Positions 1-12,340 of a stretch of 64,000 nucleotides of DNA are shown piece by piece. The position numbers and the translations under genes were made by a program. The stretch comes from Notolepis coatsorum (Eukaryota; Chordata; Actinopteri; Aulopiformes; Paralepididae): positions 127,175,888-127,239,887 of the forward strand of contig OZ020592.1 of NCBI GenBank assembly GCA_963971535.1. Reading direction: 5' to 3'. The notes beneath the pieces are model-generated. The model was not told the DNA's origin. It made no database searches and worked only from the letters and a program-made list of their open reading frames with translations. The stretch's first letter is position 1. Each line of letters starts with the position of its first letter.

Positions 1-209
1 GCTAGTAACACAACAATGTATGAATGAAAAAATATAACGTTCCCACATCCTGAACGATAGATAATCGATGTTGAATGGGCCATAGTAATGTCAATATAGC
101 AATAAAATTTTAAAAGTTATAGCCCTGCAAAGAAGGTAAACATCTCCATAGGCTTTCAACGGTGGCAGACTGGCTATATTGATGGATATAACCCATGGCG
201 CCCAATGTG
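1..209 (+). mobile_element. Right end of a TTAA-flanked (piggyBac-like) non-autonomous element, cut by window edge
   Basis: This stretch matches 20470-20663 along much of its length: a block ending in ttatagccctgcaaagaagg is shared. Both copies end in a ...AA(A/T)GTG motif directly followed by TTAA (here 210-213). The complete copy at 19710-20663 is flanked by TTAA on both sides, so this is read as the right part of a second copy. No coding capacity is visible. piggyBac-like is inferred from the TTAA target and the CACTTT-type end. Confidence 0.6.
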
Positions 210-213
210 TTAA

Positions 214-1437
214 TATATATATACTGTTATGTGTGTGTGTGTGTGTATGTATAATTATCTATATATGCGTGTGTGTATATATTTCAAGATTCAAGAAGTG
301 TATTTGTCACATACATACCAGGGCATACAGTGAAATGCGGGTGGCCATGCCCGCTTTGATTGTGCAATAATACAATAGTAAATAAAATAAGTAGAAGATA
401 ATAGACATAAATAGACATGCTAAAGTCCTGAGATAAATGTAATACTGTTAGCTACAGTATATATATATAATATATATGTGTGTGAGTGTACAAAACAAAA
501 CATTCATATTGATATTCATATCTCTTGGGCAATCCGGGTCTCCATTGTAATAAAGGGGAAGGCCACCTATTTCAAACATTCTCATATGTTCATATGTGCC
601 CCAGGACAGTCTGAACCTGAATCAAAACGTCATTCACGCAAACATTTTATGGCCTCAAAGACTTTACATCCCAGTGACATCACCAACTGGAGGGTTCTCT
701 CTCTCTGATTTCCTGCTTTAGAAGAGTGGCACACAAACGCTGACTGAACTGTCCTGGGACACAGGAAGAACATAATTATGTGAATTCAGAAAATGGCTGG
801 TATCCCCTTAAAAAAAATAAAAATTAAAAAAATCCTCCACACCTTCATCTTGTCTTTGTGAAGTGGATTCAATAGGTGAGATCAGTATTGAATCATGGCT
901 TTCACTTGGATCCACCTGCTCAGTTCATGGTCATGGAAGGAGCAGGTTCCTTAATGTTTGGTCTACTCTGTGTACTGCAGCGTGCCGTCATGGTAACACA
1001 AATCAATTCCTAATTTCAAGGTTAAATAAGTAAAGTACATCCTAAGATCACTGCACAGTCGCACACACTTTACTTGAATAAACACACACACGCACGCATG
1101 CATGCATGCATGCATACATGTGCATGCATGTATATGTATATCCCAGCCCTGTAGGGATAATTGCAGTTGAGTCATATCTAATCCTGTGATGCAAGAGTCC
1201 CAGCATTAACTTGTAAACGGCTTACCCGCTGACGAAGCCTGCCTTTTTCAGATCGGCTCACGTGAAGGATGGAAAGGGAAACATGTGGTTTGTGTAAATA
1301 ACTGTGATGTACAGGTATAATGCAAAACGAGTGTCTCACAAATTCTACACTGCATTTGTCCAGGGATTTTGACGCATATTCCAACCTTTTCCTGCCTGGA
1401 AAAGTTGGGTTCATGTTCCTGGGGATATAATGTGAGT
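214..1437. other. Intergenic or intronic DNA with microsatellites; no gene seen
   Basis: Contains (TA)n and (GT)n tracts at 214-280, a short dispersed-repeat-like segment near 285-350 (a gtatttgtcacatacata motif and gtgaaatgc, typical of degraded fish LINE tails), another (TA)n at 460-478, and a gcatgcatgcatgc tract near 1095-1130. No open reading frame of protein-like character was recognised. Confidence 0.5.
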
Positions 1438-1441
1438 TTAA

Positions 1442-1792
1442 AGGACCAGTGTGTGAGATTTAGTGGCATCTAGTGGTCAGGTTGCAGATTGCAACCAAAC
1501 TGATGAAACCTCCCCTCACCCTCCCCTTCCAAGCATCTGTGAGAACCTTGGTTCTTCCTACACCGTTATAATAAAATGACTTATTATTATCATGATTAAG
1601 AACAAGTAAATGACGGTAAATTATGGTGGCAGCGAATGACCTGCTCCCTAATGTAGTTGACTCATTCTAAGGTAACAAAAACAACACATTCTTATTTTCA
1701 GGTGATTATACAGTAATGAAAACATATTTGTGAATATAAATAATTATTATATTTCTGCCAATACATCCCCCTAATTCTTACACACTGGTCCT
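1442..1792. mobile_element. 351-bp MITE with TTAA target duplication (Kolobok or piggyBac type)
   Basis: The left end AGGACCAGTGTGTGAGATT and the right end TTACACACTGGTCCT form terminal inverted repeats of about 15-19 bp. TTAA lies immediately outside both ends (1438-1441 and 1793-1796). The interior is non-coding. Seen directly: the TIRs and TTAA. Inferred: a Kolobok or piggyBac superfamily derivative mobilised in trans. Confidence 0.75.
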
Positions 1793-1927
1793 TTAAAACA
1801 TATATTTTTGGGTTTAAAATATTCTGTGTTTGTATTGACTGATTGGTCTAGGGTTACCGGTATCCAATCATAGTGATCTTTATTTATTCTTAATTATTGA
1901 TTATTATTTATTACTGTAAGGCACCTG

Positions 1928-3621
1928 GGCCCTCATTCATCAACGTGACGTAGAAAATGTTCTATTTCCATACTTAAGCACAGAATTTAGAATGTGTGCA
2001 CGCACAAAAAAAAAACGGGATTCATCACACGTGCGTACACAGGTCCTACGCACACCTGTCATGATAAATATCACCTTGGTCCTACGCCGAGGCTCGTGCA
2101 CACTTTCACGTATTTGCATACCAGAACCGCCCCGATTAACCATATACGGTAATGAAACACCCCCATGAAATGTGGAAAAGTGGACTAACCCAAGCGAACT
2201 CTGAGACACTTCACTGAGAGCGAGATTGATCACCGAGGTCCGACCAACAACTTGAACGTATAATCTTCGGTGCGCCGGGAGCCAAGGATGTTGACTGACC
2301 CAGTCCTGCTACAGAACCAGCACATTGACAGAAATAAATGACAAGAGATGACCCGACATTAAGCACTGTAATGACTGAAATTAAATCAATTTCAGCACGC
2401 CAACTCTGCGCTCTACAATGCCTATTGTGTGCGCTCGTCATGAGCCCGTGGTTCTGATCAGAGTCATTATGGCTTCAGTGGATAACCCTGATCTACATTG
2501 TGATGTTTTAGATACCCCAGTAATAACATTACAATTGAATTAAATACAATTAGGCCTGAATGAGACTCCGGCCACCGGCACATTATCAGCCAAAATGCGT
2601 GTTTATTGATGGAGCAAACTCTGAGAGATTGTTCACAGAGGCGCTGCCGAACCAAGATATAATATGATGTGTATAATATAATGTGTGTAGAGGCATATGA
2701 TACAATCTATTTCGTTGTTGGTATTAGGTAGCCTATGAATTACATATAATAGCAGCCAGCCTACATTATTATGCAACAGTAACTTGCGCATATATAACAC
2801 ACAGCCCTGTGAAGCCTGCATACAGTAAACTAACTTGATCATTAATCTAGCTGTTGTATCTTTACGCTTATGAAAACATTAAATAATATGTATAGGCTAT
2901 AGGCCGCCTATATTCTCAAATGGCTTAATGGCTATCCGAGTCCTCGATATCCTCGCGGACGGACCAGTATTTATATGATCATATCATATTCATATTCATA
3001 TCATAGTTTACTCTATCAGCCTACCAGCATGTAATACGTTCTTTGTTAGAACTCAACTCGTTATTATTTTGCGCATAGATTGCAGAAATACGGGAACGTT
3101 TTGATTTAGGCTTTGACACAGAATACAAGTCATGATATCACCCACACGATATATGCTCTGTGTCCAGAGCATGTATGCTTTTCATTCATGTAAGACACAT
3201 TTATTGCAAGGGTTTTGTATACACATACACTCAACAAATAACCTCTGTCTGTTCTTGTTGCAATGCGTTTATATCGTGGGTGTTCATATGACTTGTATTC
3301 TGCTTACAGCTTCGGGGTTCCACTTATTACGTTTAACAATGGCAAAGCCTTTTAAATATAACCAAACGTTCCCGTATTTCTGCAATATATGCGCAAAATA
3401 ATAACGAGTTGAGTTACGCGGAGCGCAGTCAGTGCTTATTTCCGCGTTGTAAAAATATTCTACCACCGGGCGCCAACTACGCATGGTCCGACCTGTGCTT
3501 AAATATACGCACAAAGTCAAGCACAAGTTCAAATAGATAAATCCCACACTTTGCTTAGAAATGATTGTACGCAGGGCTTAAGCACATATCTGTGCGTACG
3601 TCAAGTTGATAAATGAGGGCC
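1928..3621. mobile_element. 1.7-kb DNA transposon with long TIRs (unclassified, perhaps PIF/Harbinger)
   Basis: The left end GGCCCTCATTCATCAACGTG and the complement of the right end GGCCCTCATTTATCAACTTG match at 18 of 20 positions and continue into GACGTA. CTG flanks both sides (1925-1927, 3622-3624), consistent with a 3-bp TSD, although the palindromic GGGCCC makes the exact border ambiguous. Short open frames inside are not recognisable as transposase. An internal inverted repeat (about 3048-3131 against 3288-3412) could form a stem. The superfamily is a guess from TSD length. Confidence 0.65.
3048..3412. repeat. Internal inverted repeat inside the 1.7-kb TIR element
   Basis: The segment from actcaactcgttattatttt to acaagtc (3048-3131) recurs as its reverse complement at about 3288-3412, interrupted by roughly 40 bp of extra sequence in the right arm. 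The shared core includes aacgttcccgtatttctgca. This would make a stem-loop in the transcript or single-stranded DNA. Confidence 0.6.
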
Positions 3622-3667
3622 CTGGTTTTTTTCACTTGTAGGGTGAAATGCAGCTGATGACCTCATT

Positions 3668-6600
3668 GGAAAGCGTGGCTCTCTTGATATAATAGTGTCT
3701 CTTGATATAAGATATAATAGCGTCTCTCTTGATATAAGATATAATAGTGTCTCTCTTGATATAAGATATAATAGTGTCTCTCTTGGTATAATAGTGTCTC
3801 TCTTGATTATAATAGTGTCTCTCTTGATTATAATAGTGTCTCTCTTGATATAATAGTGTCTCTTGATATAATAGTGGCTCTCTTGATATAATAGTGGCTC
3901 TCTTGATTATAATAGTGTCTCTCTTGATATAATAGTGGCTCTCTTGATTATAATAGTGGCTCTCTTGATATAATAGTGGCTCTCTTGATATAATAGTGGC
4001 TCTGTTGATATAATAGTGTCTCTCTTGATTATAATAGTGGCTCTGTTGATATAATAGTGGCTCTCTTGATTATAATAGTGGCTCTCTTGATATAATAGTG
4101 GCTCTCTTGATTATAATAGTGTCTCTCTTGATATAATAGTGGCTCTGTTGATATAATAGTGTCTCTCTTGATATAATAGTGTCTCTCTTGATATAATAGT
4201 GGCTCTCTTGATATAATAGTGGCTCTCTTGATTATAATAGTGGCTCTCTTGATATAATAGTGGCTCTCTTGATTAGAATAGTGTCTCTTGATTAGAATAG
4301 TGTCTCTTGATATAATAGTGGCTCTCTTGATATAATAGTGGCTCTCTTGATTATAATAGTGGCTCTCTTGATTATAATAGTGGCTCTCTTGATATAATAG
4401 TGGCTCTCTTGATTATAATAGTGGCTCTCTTGATATAATAGTGGCTCTCTTGATTATAATAGTGGCTCTCTTGATATAATAGTGGCTCTCTTGATATAAT
4501 AGTGGCTCTCTTGATATAATAGTGGCTCTCTTGATTATAATAGTGGCTCTCTTGATATAATAGTGGCTCTCTTGATTATAATAGTGGCTCTCTTGATATA
4601 ATAGTGGCTCTCTTGATTATAATAGTGGCTCTCTTGATTATAATAGTGGCTCTCTTGATATAATAGTGGCTCTCTTGATATAATAGTGGCTCTCTTGATT
4701 ATAATAGTGGCTCTCTTGATATAATAGTGTCTCTCTTGATTATAATAGTGGCTCTCTTGATATAATAGTGGCTCTCTTGATATAATAGTGGCTCTCTTGA
4801 TTATAATAGTGGCTCTCTTGATATAATAGTGGCTCTCTTGATTATAATAGTGGCTCTCTTGATATAATAGTGGCTCTCTTGATATAATAGTGGCTCTCTT
4901 GATTATAATAGTGGCTCTCTTGATATAATAGTGGCTCTCTTGATTATAATAGTGGCTCTCTTGATATAATAGTGGCTCTCTTGATTATAATAGTGGCTCT
5001 CTTGATATAATAGTGGCTCTCTTGATTATAATAGTGGCTCTCTTGATTATAATAGTGGCTCTCTTGATTATAATAGTGGCTCTCTTGATTATAATAGTGT
5101 CTCTCTTGATATAATAGTGGCTCTGTTGATATAATAGTGTCTCTCTTGATATAATAGTGGCTCTCTTGATATAATAGTGGTTCTCTTGATTATAATAGTG
5201 GCTCTCTTGATATAATAGTGGCTCTCTTGATTAGAATAGTGTCTCTTGATTAGAATAGTGTCTCTTGATATAATAGTGGCTCTCTTGATATAATAGTGGC
5301 TCTCTTGATTATAATAGTGGCTCTCTTGATTATAATAGTGGCTCTCTTGATATAATAGTGGCGCTCTTGATTATAATAGTGGCTCTCTTGATATAATAGT
5401 GGCTCTCTTGATTATAATAGTGGCTCTCTTGATATAATAGTGGCTCTCTTGATTATAATAGTGGCTCTCTTGATTATAATAGTGGCTCTCTTGATTATAA
5501 TAGTGGCTCTCTTGATTATAATAGTGTCTCTCTTGATATAATAGTGGCTCTGTTGATATAATAGTGTCTCTCTTGATATAATAGTGGCTCTCTTGATATA
5601 ATAGTGGTTCTCTTGATTATAATAGTGGCTCTCTTGATATAATAGTGGCTCTCTTGATTAGAATAGTGTCTCTTGATTAGAATAGTGTCTCTTGATATAA
5701 TAGTGGCTCTCTTGATATAATAGTGGCTCTCTTGATTATAATAGTGGCTCTCTTGATTATAATAGTGGCTCTCTTGATATAATAGTGGCGCTCTTGATTA
5801 TAATAGTGGCTCTCTTGATATAATAGTGGCTCTCTTGATTATAATAGTGGCTCTCTTGATATAATAGTGGCTCTCTTGATATAATAGTGGCTCTCTTGAT
5901 ATAATAGTGGCTCTCTTGATATAATAGTGGCTCTCTTGATATAATAGTGGCTCTCTTGATTATAATAGTGGCTCTCTTGATTATAATAGTGGCTCTCTTG
6001 ATATAATAGTGGCTCTCTTGATATAATAGTGGCTCTCTTGATTATAATAGTGGCTCTCTTGATATAATAGTGTCTCTCTTGATTATAATAGTGGCTCTCT
6101 TGATATAATAGTGGCTCTCTTGATTATAATAGTGGCTCTCTTGATATAATAGTGGCTCTCTTGATTATAATAGTGGCTCTCTTGATATAATAGTGGCTCT
6201 CTTGATATAATAGTGTCTCTCTTGATTATAATAGTGGCTCTCTTGATATAATAGTGGCTCTCTTGATTATAATAGTGGCTCTCTTGATATAATAGTGGCT
6301 CTCTTGATTATAATAGTGGCTCTCTTGATATAATAGTGGCTCTCTTGATTATAATAGTGGCTCTCTTGATTATAATAGTGGCTCTCTTGATTATAATAGT
6401 GGCTCTCTTGATTATAATAGTGGCTCTCTTGATATAATAGTGGCTCTCTTGATTATAATAGTGGCTCTCTTGATTATAATAGTGGCTCTCTTGATTATAA
6501 TAGTGGCTCTCTTGATATAATAGTGGCTCTCTTGATTATAATAGTGGCTCTCTTGATATAATAGTGGCTCTCTTGATTAGAATAGTGTCTCTTGATTAGA

Positions 6601-7424
6601 ATAGTGTCTCTTGATATAATAGTGGCTCTCTTGATATAATAGTGGCTCTCTTGATTATAATAGTGGCTCTCTTGATTATAATAGTGGCTCTCTTGATATA
6701 ATAGTGGCTCTCTTGATTATAATAGTGGCTCTCTTGATATAATAGTGGCTCTCTTGATTATAATAGTGGCTCTCTTGATATAATAGTGGCTCTCTTGATA
6801 TAATAGTGGCTCTCTTGATATAATAGTGGCTCTCTTGATATAATAGTGGCTCTCTTGATATAATAGTGGCTCTCTTGATTATAATAGTGGCTCTCTTGAT
6901 TATAATAGTGGCTCTCTTGATATAATAGTGGCTCTCTTGATATAATAGTGGCTCTCTTGATTATAATAGTGGCTCTCTTGATATAATAGTGTCTCTCTTG
7001 ATTATAATAGTGGCTCTCTTGATATAATAGTGGCTCTCTTGATTATAATAGTGGCTCTCTTGATATAATAGTGGCTCTCTTGATTATAATAGTGGCTCTC
7101 TTGATATAATAGTGGCTCTCTTGATTATAATAGTGGCTCTCTTGATATAATAGTGGCTCTCTTGATATAATAGTGTCTCTCTTGATTATAATAGTGGCTC
7201 TCTTGATATAATAGTGGCTCTCTTGATTATAATAGTGGCTCTCTTGATATAATAGTGGCTCTCTTGATTATAATAGTGGCTCTCTTGATTATAATAGTGG
7301 CTCTCTTGATTATAATAGTGGCTCTCTTGATTATAATAGTGGCTCTCTTGATATATAGTGGCTCTCTTGATTATAATAGTGGCTCTCTTGATTATAATAG
7401 TGGCTCTCTTGATTATAATAGTGC
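3668..7424 (+). repeat. 3.76-kb minisatellite, 20/21-bp unit, about 183 copies
   Basis: Tandem array of TTGATATAATAGTGGCTCTC (20 bp) intermixed with a 21-bp form carrying TTGATTATAATAG. Variant units (gtctctc, gctctgttg, ggcgctc, gattagaatag) occur in a repeated order: the TTGATTAG doublet begins at about 4269, 5227, 5653 and 6573, indicating segmental duplication of multi-unit blocks. It lies in the intron immediately 5' of the trim36-like exon. Open frames in it are artefacts of unit periodicity. Confidence 0.97.
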
Positions 7425-7615
7425 TGCATGGCCGTAATACTGAGGAGTGACGACGTCACAATTACTGAAAGCTGCCGGGAGAAATTTTTGTTACTTTTGT
7501 TGACTCTCTTCCTCTCTTTTCCTCTCTCTCTTCCTCCCGCTCCCTTCTCTCTCGTCCTCTCTCTTCCTCCCTTATACACCCTCCCATCCACTCCTCCTCT
7601 TCCTGTTGTTCCCAT

Positions 7616-7647
7616 GACCCTCCCCCCCCCCCCCCCGCCCTCCCCAG
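7616..7647 (+). promoter_or_regulatory. 3' splice site (polypyrimidine tract and AG) of the trim36-like terminal exon
   Basis: A run rich in C (with 16 consecutive C at about 7622-7637) ends in ccctccccag at 7638-7647. The following base completes an Arg codon and then opens a frame reading YDHDSGHDSGSED, which fits the homologous exon start. The long C homopolymer is also where sequencing length error is likely. Confidence 0.75.
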
Positions 7648-8024
7648 ATACGACCACGACAGCGGCCACGACAGCGGCAGTGAGGACACGTGCTATGACC
7701 TGTCGCAGCCCTTCACCCTGCTGACCCTGGGCATGGGCAAGCTCTTCATCCCCAAGGCCTCCTCCTACTCGTCCTCCCCGTCCCCACGGCGACCGCCTCC
7801 ACGGCGGGCGACCCCGGCAACCGCGTGCTGCCCATGCCGCAGCGGATCGGCGTGTGTCTGGACTACGACGCGGGCCGCGTGTACTTCTACGACGCGGACA
7901 ACATGAGGTGCCTTTACGAGAGCAGGTGGACTGCTCCGGGACCATGTACCCGGCCTTTGGCCTCATGGGCAGCGGCAGGGTCCACCTGGAGGAGTTCGTC
8001 ACCGCCAAGAGACTGACCTTCTAG
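7648..8024 (+). CDS. trim36: Terminal coding exon of a TRIM36-like E3 ubiquitin ligase (B30.2/SPRY C-terminus), two frame disruptions
   Basis: The exon opens after a splice acceptor and reads YDHDSGHDSGSED, then SQPFTLLTLGMGKLFIPKAS, then (in another frame) NRVLPMPQRIGVCLDYDAG and FYDADNMRCLYE, then (third frame) QVDCSGTMYPAFGLMGSG and a TAG stop at 8022-8024. This order fits the C-terminal half of the SPRY domain of TRIM36 as I remember it; TRIM46 shares DSGHDSG but matches less well later. TRIM36 is a C-I type TRIM ligase (RING, B-boxes, COS, FN3, SPRY) acting at microtubules and in vertebrate egg and embryo development. Each frame change equals one missing base: the first at about 7765-7800 in a Ser-rich stretch, the second at about 7922 where an expected AGG codon is AG. 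GC-rich context favours sequencing indels, but a decayed copy is possible. Upstream exons must lie before this window. Confidence 0.72.
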
Positions 8025-11000
8025 GGAGGGACTGGGTGCCCGTGAGCGGAGGGAGTGTCATGACCTTGTGTTCGTTTTGGGTTTCTGCTATATAACGTTG
8101 TGTGTGTGCGTGTGTGTGTGTGTGTGTGTTATCTGCGGCTCCTCCGGGAGAGACGGGGACTTCTGTAGGGGGATCTGGACACCTGGGAGCTCCGGGGAGA
8201 CCGGGCCTCGGTGTGAAGCGGCCCCAGCCGGAGCCCGTCTGTGTGGGGGACGATGTGTGAACCACGGGGGGGGGGGGGGGGGGGGGCGACGGTACCCTCA
8301 CTCGATGTGAAACGTGGCTTGTTACCCACAGACAAAGATAGCTAGGGCTTGGTGTAGATGTGAAAGGTGTCTTCCGCATACCAAAGTCTCTTACTCTTTT
8401 CATTTTATTTCACTAGGTTTTAATTGGTTTCCTTTTTTGGGGTGGGGGGGCAATGTTGACCGTGGAGAGTTAGCCACTTGGCTGGTCACCCCGAAAAAGT
8501 GCCCTCTCGAGACCTTTGGAACGCCTCATGGTTATCCAAATTTGTCCTCATAGAGGATTTATTTTTTGTGCGTGTGTTTGGAGTAAATTCACTTTCTCTG
8601 CTGATATTAATCACCACGGCTGTTGTTATTTGGTCCCTCTCTATGTAGCATCATGGGTCCGGTTATAATCTCGAGTAGGACCAGGAGAGCCTTGTAGCTA
8701 TGTGCCTACGTGCCTTCTATGGGAATTGGGTCGCTCAGTTAGCTCTAGCAAGCAAGGTGTTTTGGCTTGATGATAACAAGCATGGCACAAAAGCTTTATC
8801 CACGTGACTATTATTCATACTATAGTGTGAGATTTTACCGTAGGCCTAGTTCGATCACAAAAGACATTGGATCTAGAGATTTCCTTCTTGCCATAGTTGG
8901 CTTATGGAGATGTTCGGTCTTTAAAATTCACAGAAAACACTAGTTTGCTATGTTTTGATTTAGACACTTGTTCACAAATGTGTATATTTTGAGCGATTTT
9001 TTGCACACAATGGAAAAGGACACGTTGCATATGTCAATTACAATCATCACTTTCTCGTCACTACCTAGTTAGTTACTCACTGTAAGACACATAGACTACG
9101 TAGATATCACAGAGCACATTGGTGTCCACTGGAGGAGAATCACAGTCACTGCTGAACCTTATTTAAAATGGGAACACCCACCGTCACTGAACTTTATTTA
9201 AAATAGGAACCACGGAATAGTAGCCTCACCGCCTTGACGTTAAAACCTGTCGCCGTTTACAATCTCTCGTAAGTTGTTCTACAGCACCGAATGTTGTGTT
9301 AGCGTCACAAAACTAGTTGGGCACCATGAACTGTGAACACCTAGTCACCGTTAGCCTTGTAGCTATAACCGTTTCCCGTGAAAACACAATAGCCAAAGCT
9401 AGCTGGTTCTTGTCAACACTGCCAGCATGCCTAGCTTGGCTGAAGCGGAGCACTGTTCTACAGCTAGGCTATAGCTGTGAATGTATAACTACAGTTATAA
9501 CAACAACAACAACAACAACAACAACACTACAGATTTTCACAACACAAGTGCTTCCACACCACCCACAGGACGGTTGCTTTATAAACTACGGCAAAGCTTT
9601 TCCCCAACTACTTCGGGTAGTCGATTGTCAGAGTTTTTACTAGCGGATTTAACACAAGTTTGTCCGGCATGGCTAACATGGGCCGCTATGTTGGGAATGT
9701 CTGGCTTACTCTGCATGGGTCCTTAGGGAGAGTTTGGCTATTGGGGCAGGCATTATGTAAGGTGGTGATTGGCTTTAGATCAGCCTACGTAATTAAATCT
9801 AGCTAACGGGGCACAACAGATAAACCACCACCTGGATTCCTGCATAGGTGTGTACGCATGTGTATAAGTGAGTGTGTGTGCGCGTGTGTGTGCATGTTGT
9901 ATATTCATGTAATTTTTTTTTACATTTCTGGAGGGTAATGGGTGTGTTTTCTCAGGTTTCTGGCTCTCATTGGGCCAAATGCTACCTACCTCTATCTATC
10001 AGCCCTGGAAAACCTTAACTACTGTACCTTTCCTCTCAGAAAAGTTTTTTTCTTCATATATATTTGTCAATTCATTATCTCAGCCTTGTGTCGGATGAGC
10101 TGAGCTGTAATTGTCTTGGATTTTTACTTTTCTTTTCATTTTTTTAGATCCATGATCTAGAGTGAAATAAAACGACATCTGCATGTTGTTCTCTTAAGTT
10201 TGTATTCTATGAGTTTTCTGTGGAGCTAAACCCTCGGGGCTCGGCTTCAGAGAGCGACGTGTCTGCGTGTCTCTATTGGTGGAAATGTGTTGGTACTGGT
10301 GACTAACCAAGTAGACATCGAACTGTTCAACTGCCCCCGTGTTCACATCCCTGTTCCCCCTTCCGTCTGTGGTGTGTTCGATTAAGAGTCCGTTCATTTG
10401 AACATGGAAAAGGTCACCCATGTATTGCATTTTAAACTTGGATTTTTTTTCTCTTTTTTTTCTTCTTTTGGGAACATTTGAAATTGTGTAGCATAACTGT
10501 GTTTATAATTTAGCAAAAATTAGAAATGTCTAGTCTTGACCTGAAATGATAATTAACGATATATTTGCTTGTGTATATTTGGCTTCTTAGTTGTGCGTTT
10601 GTCATTTATTTTCATTCATCTTGGGTCACGACTCTGATTTCCGAGTGTTGAAACACCATTTAAAGCAAGTCTATTTAACTGGTTATTTTTTTTTATCACA
10701 GAATGTATTCTGATTAATTATACAATAAATTACTGAATGTCTTTTTGTTTTGTCCCCCCCCCCCCCCCCCCATTCTTAGATGGCATCACTGGGGATTACA
10801 ATAGCATTATCACACGGTATAGAAATCTGAGGCTTGTAATCTTAGCATCGCAACAGGGTTTTAGAAATAGTGAGAGATTATGCATCCCACAGTAGCCATG
10901 CATCTCTGTAGGAGACGAGAAACCAAATATATTGCAGGCTTGCTCACAATCTAACTTCAAGCTAGCACTTTAAGAATCTGTAGCATGTCAGCAAGTTGTT

Positions 11001-11440
11001 TGGCTCTGCAGGTCTGTGAGACGAGTTCAATTGTTGTGTGCAATATTAGCTATAGGCACAGAGCGTGTTATATCGATGGACATATTGTAGGTCTACTAGG
11101 ACAATTTGCACTGTCAGTAGTTTAACAGGGTCAAACTGTACTTATAAACTTGTATTTCCAGTGTAGAATATGTGACTGTTCCAAGTTTGAACTTTGTCTC
11201 TGAACTAGTGACAGTGTAATACCCCCCCACAGTGTTTTCTCCAGAGGATTGGGATGTGGTGTGTGTGGTGTGGTTATTATGGTATGGTGGCTTTCTGTAT
11301 GTGTAGTGAAGCTTTACTTGGATCTGAAGATGATGAAGATTGGTCTGTCTGTCCTCTGTCATGTTTCATGGATAAAAACTACGCTTTTTTTAATTTGCTG
11401 TTTGGGGATTTGTATCAAATAAAAGTGTTTTTAAAACCCA
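8025..11440 (+). other. Probable long 3'UTR of the trim36-like gene
   Basis: The 3.4 kb after the stop is unusually free of recognisable transposons compared with the rest of the window. It holds (GT)n at 8100-8128, an 18-20 G run at 8268-8286, a (CAA)n tract at 9500-9527 and a C run at 10755-10770. Candidate AATAAA signals on the + strand are at 10166, 10724 and 11418. No open reading frame with protein-like character was recognised. The UTR assignment is inferred from position and low repeat density. Confidence 0.5.
11418..11423 (+). other. Candidate distal polyadenylation signal AATAAA
   Basis: AATAAA is followed within about 25 bp by a GT/T-rich stretch (gtgtttttaaaa and later tgtgttgttt), the usual downstream element. 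It is the last good signal before the non-genic 11.5-12.3 kb segment. Alternative signals lie at 10166 and 10724. Confidence 0.4.
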
Positions 11441-12340
11441 GCTGTGTTGTTTATTGATGAATGGTAATAGTTGAATGGTTTTGCCAATGATTATATTTTG
11501 AATCATTATCTAACTTGATACATTTTTTGTTCTGGATTTTTGAACAAAACTGCAGTAATTATTATTTTTATTACAAGAAACAAAAAGCTACATGTTACTG
11601 CATAACATCTTTGCCAACGTGTCCTTGAAGAAGACACTGCACTCCTAACTTTTAGCTAATGAAGTAAACTTACTAATGAAATATTTTAACTTGACATTTG
11701 ATTACAGCCTAGCAATGTAAAATATTCTGTTTACAAAAAGACTCCTGATTAAATAATTGTTTTATTTTTTTAATCCATTGAAGTCAACATGGATAGGATT
11801 GGATGCTATAATTCCCCAAATTCTGGTAGCCTACAAAACTCACCATCTCAACTGGCCATAGGCACTATAGTGACTGTAAGATGGTGGCTCTTAACATGCC
11901 TAACCCATGGGTCACTCCTCAATCAATAGCGTGTTGTCAGGGATGGGATACCATTTCCCCTGACTTGAATTATTATTCTCTTAGTTCCAAAGATAAACGA
12001 GGCCTCTACTTCACCATACATTCAATTATGTATACAATATCCTCTTGGGAAACGAGGAAAAAAGTGTCCTCAAAATTATATTTCTTTGTGATTTCCTACC
12101 TATTAGGATTAATACAACATCTTACAATTTAGACTTTAAAAATTATAATTTTATTTTTATTTTACAGCATGTCCACTGTAGTGGACACCCAAGACCATCT
12201 TCGTGTAAAAAGACGACCAAACTTAACGTAAAAATTCATTGTGCTTAATTTCTTCCTTTGCATTTTCTATTTTAACAGTGATACTGCTGGAAGCCTTTTC
12301 TCTGTTTGGTAATGCAGAGAAACATCTTGCATTTGGTACA
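11441..12340. other. AT-rich intergenic DNA; nothing recognised
   Basis: No repeat ends, tandem arrays or protein-like frames were recognised. A tttctattttaacag string near 12264-12278 resembles a splice acceptor but no exon-like frame follows it. Confidence 0.4.

Noticed and set aside
3668-7424. CRISPR array
   Set aside because: Repeats are directly contiguous without unique spacers, and the context is a eukaryotic intron; the same applies to the 47062-50287 array.
7331-8008. 225-codon minus-strand frame over the trim36-like exon
   Set aside because: Antisense shadow of GC-rich coding sequence; the + strand reads a clear SPRY domain.
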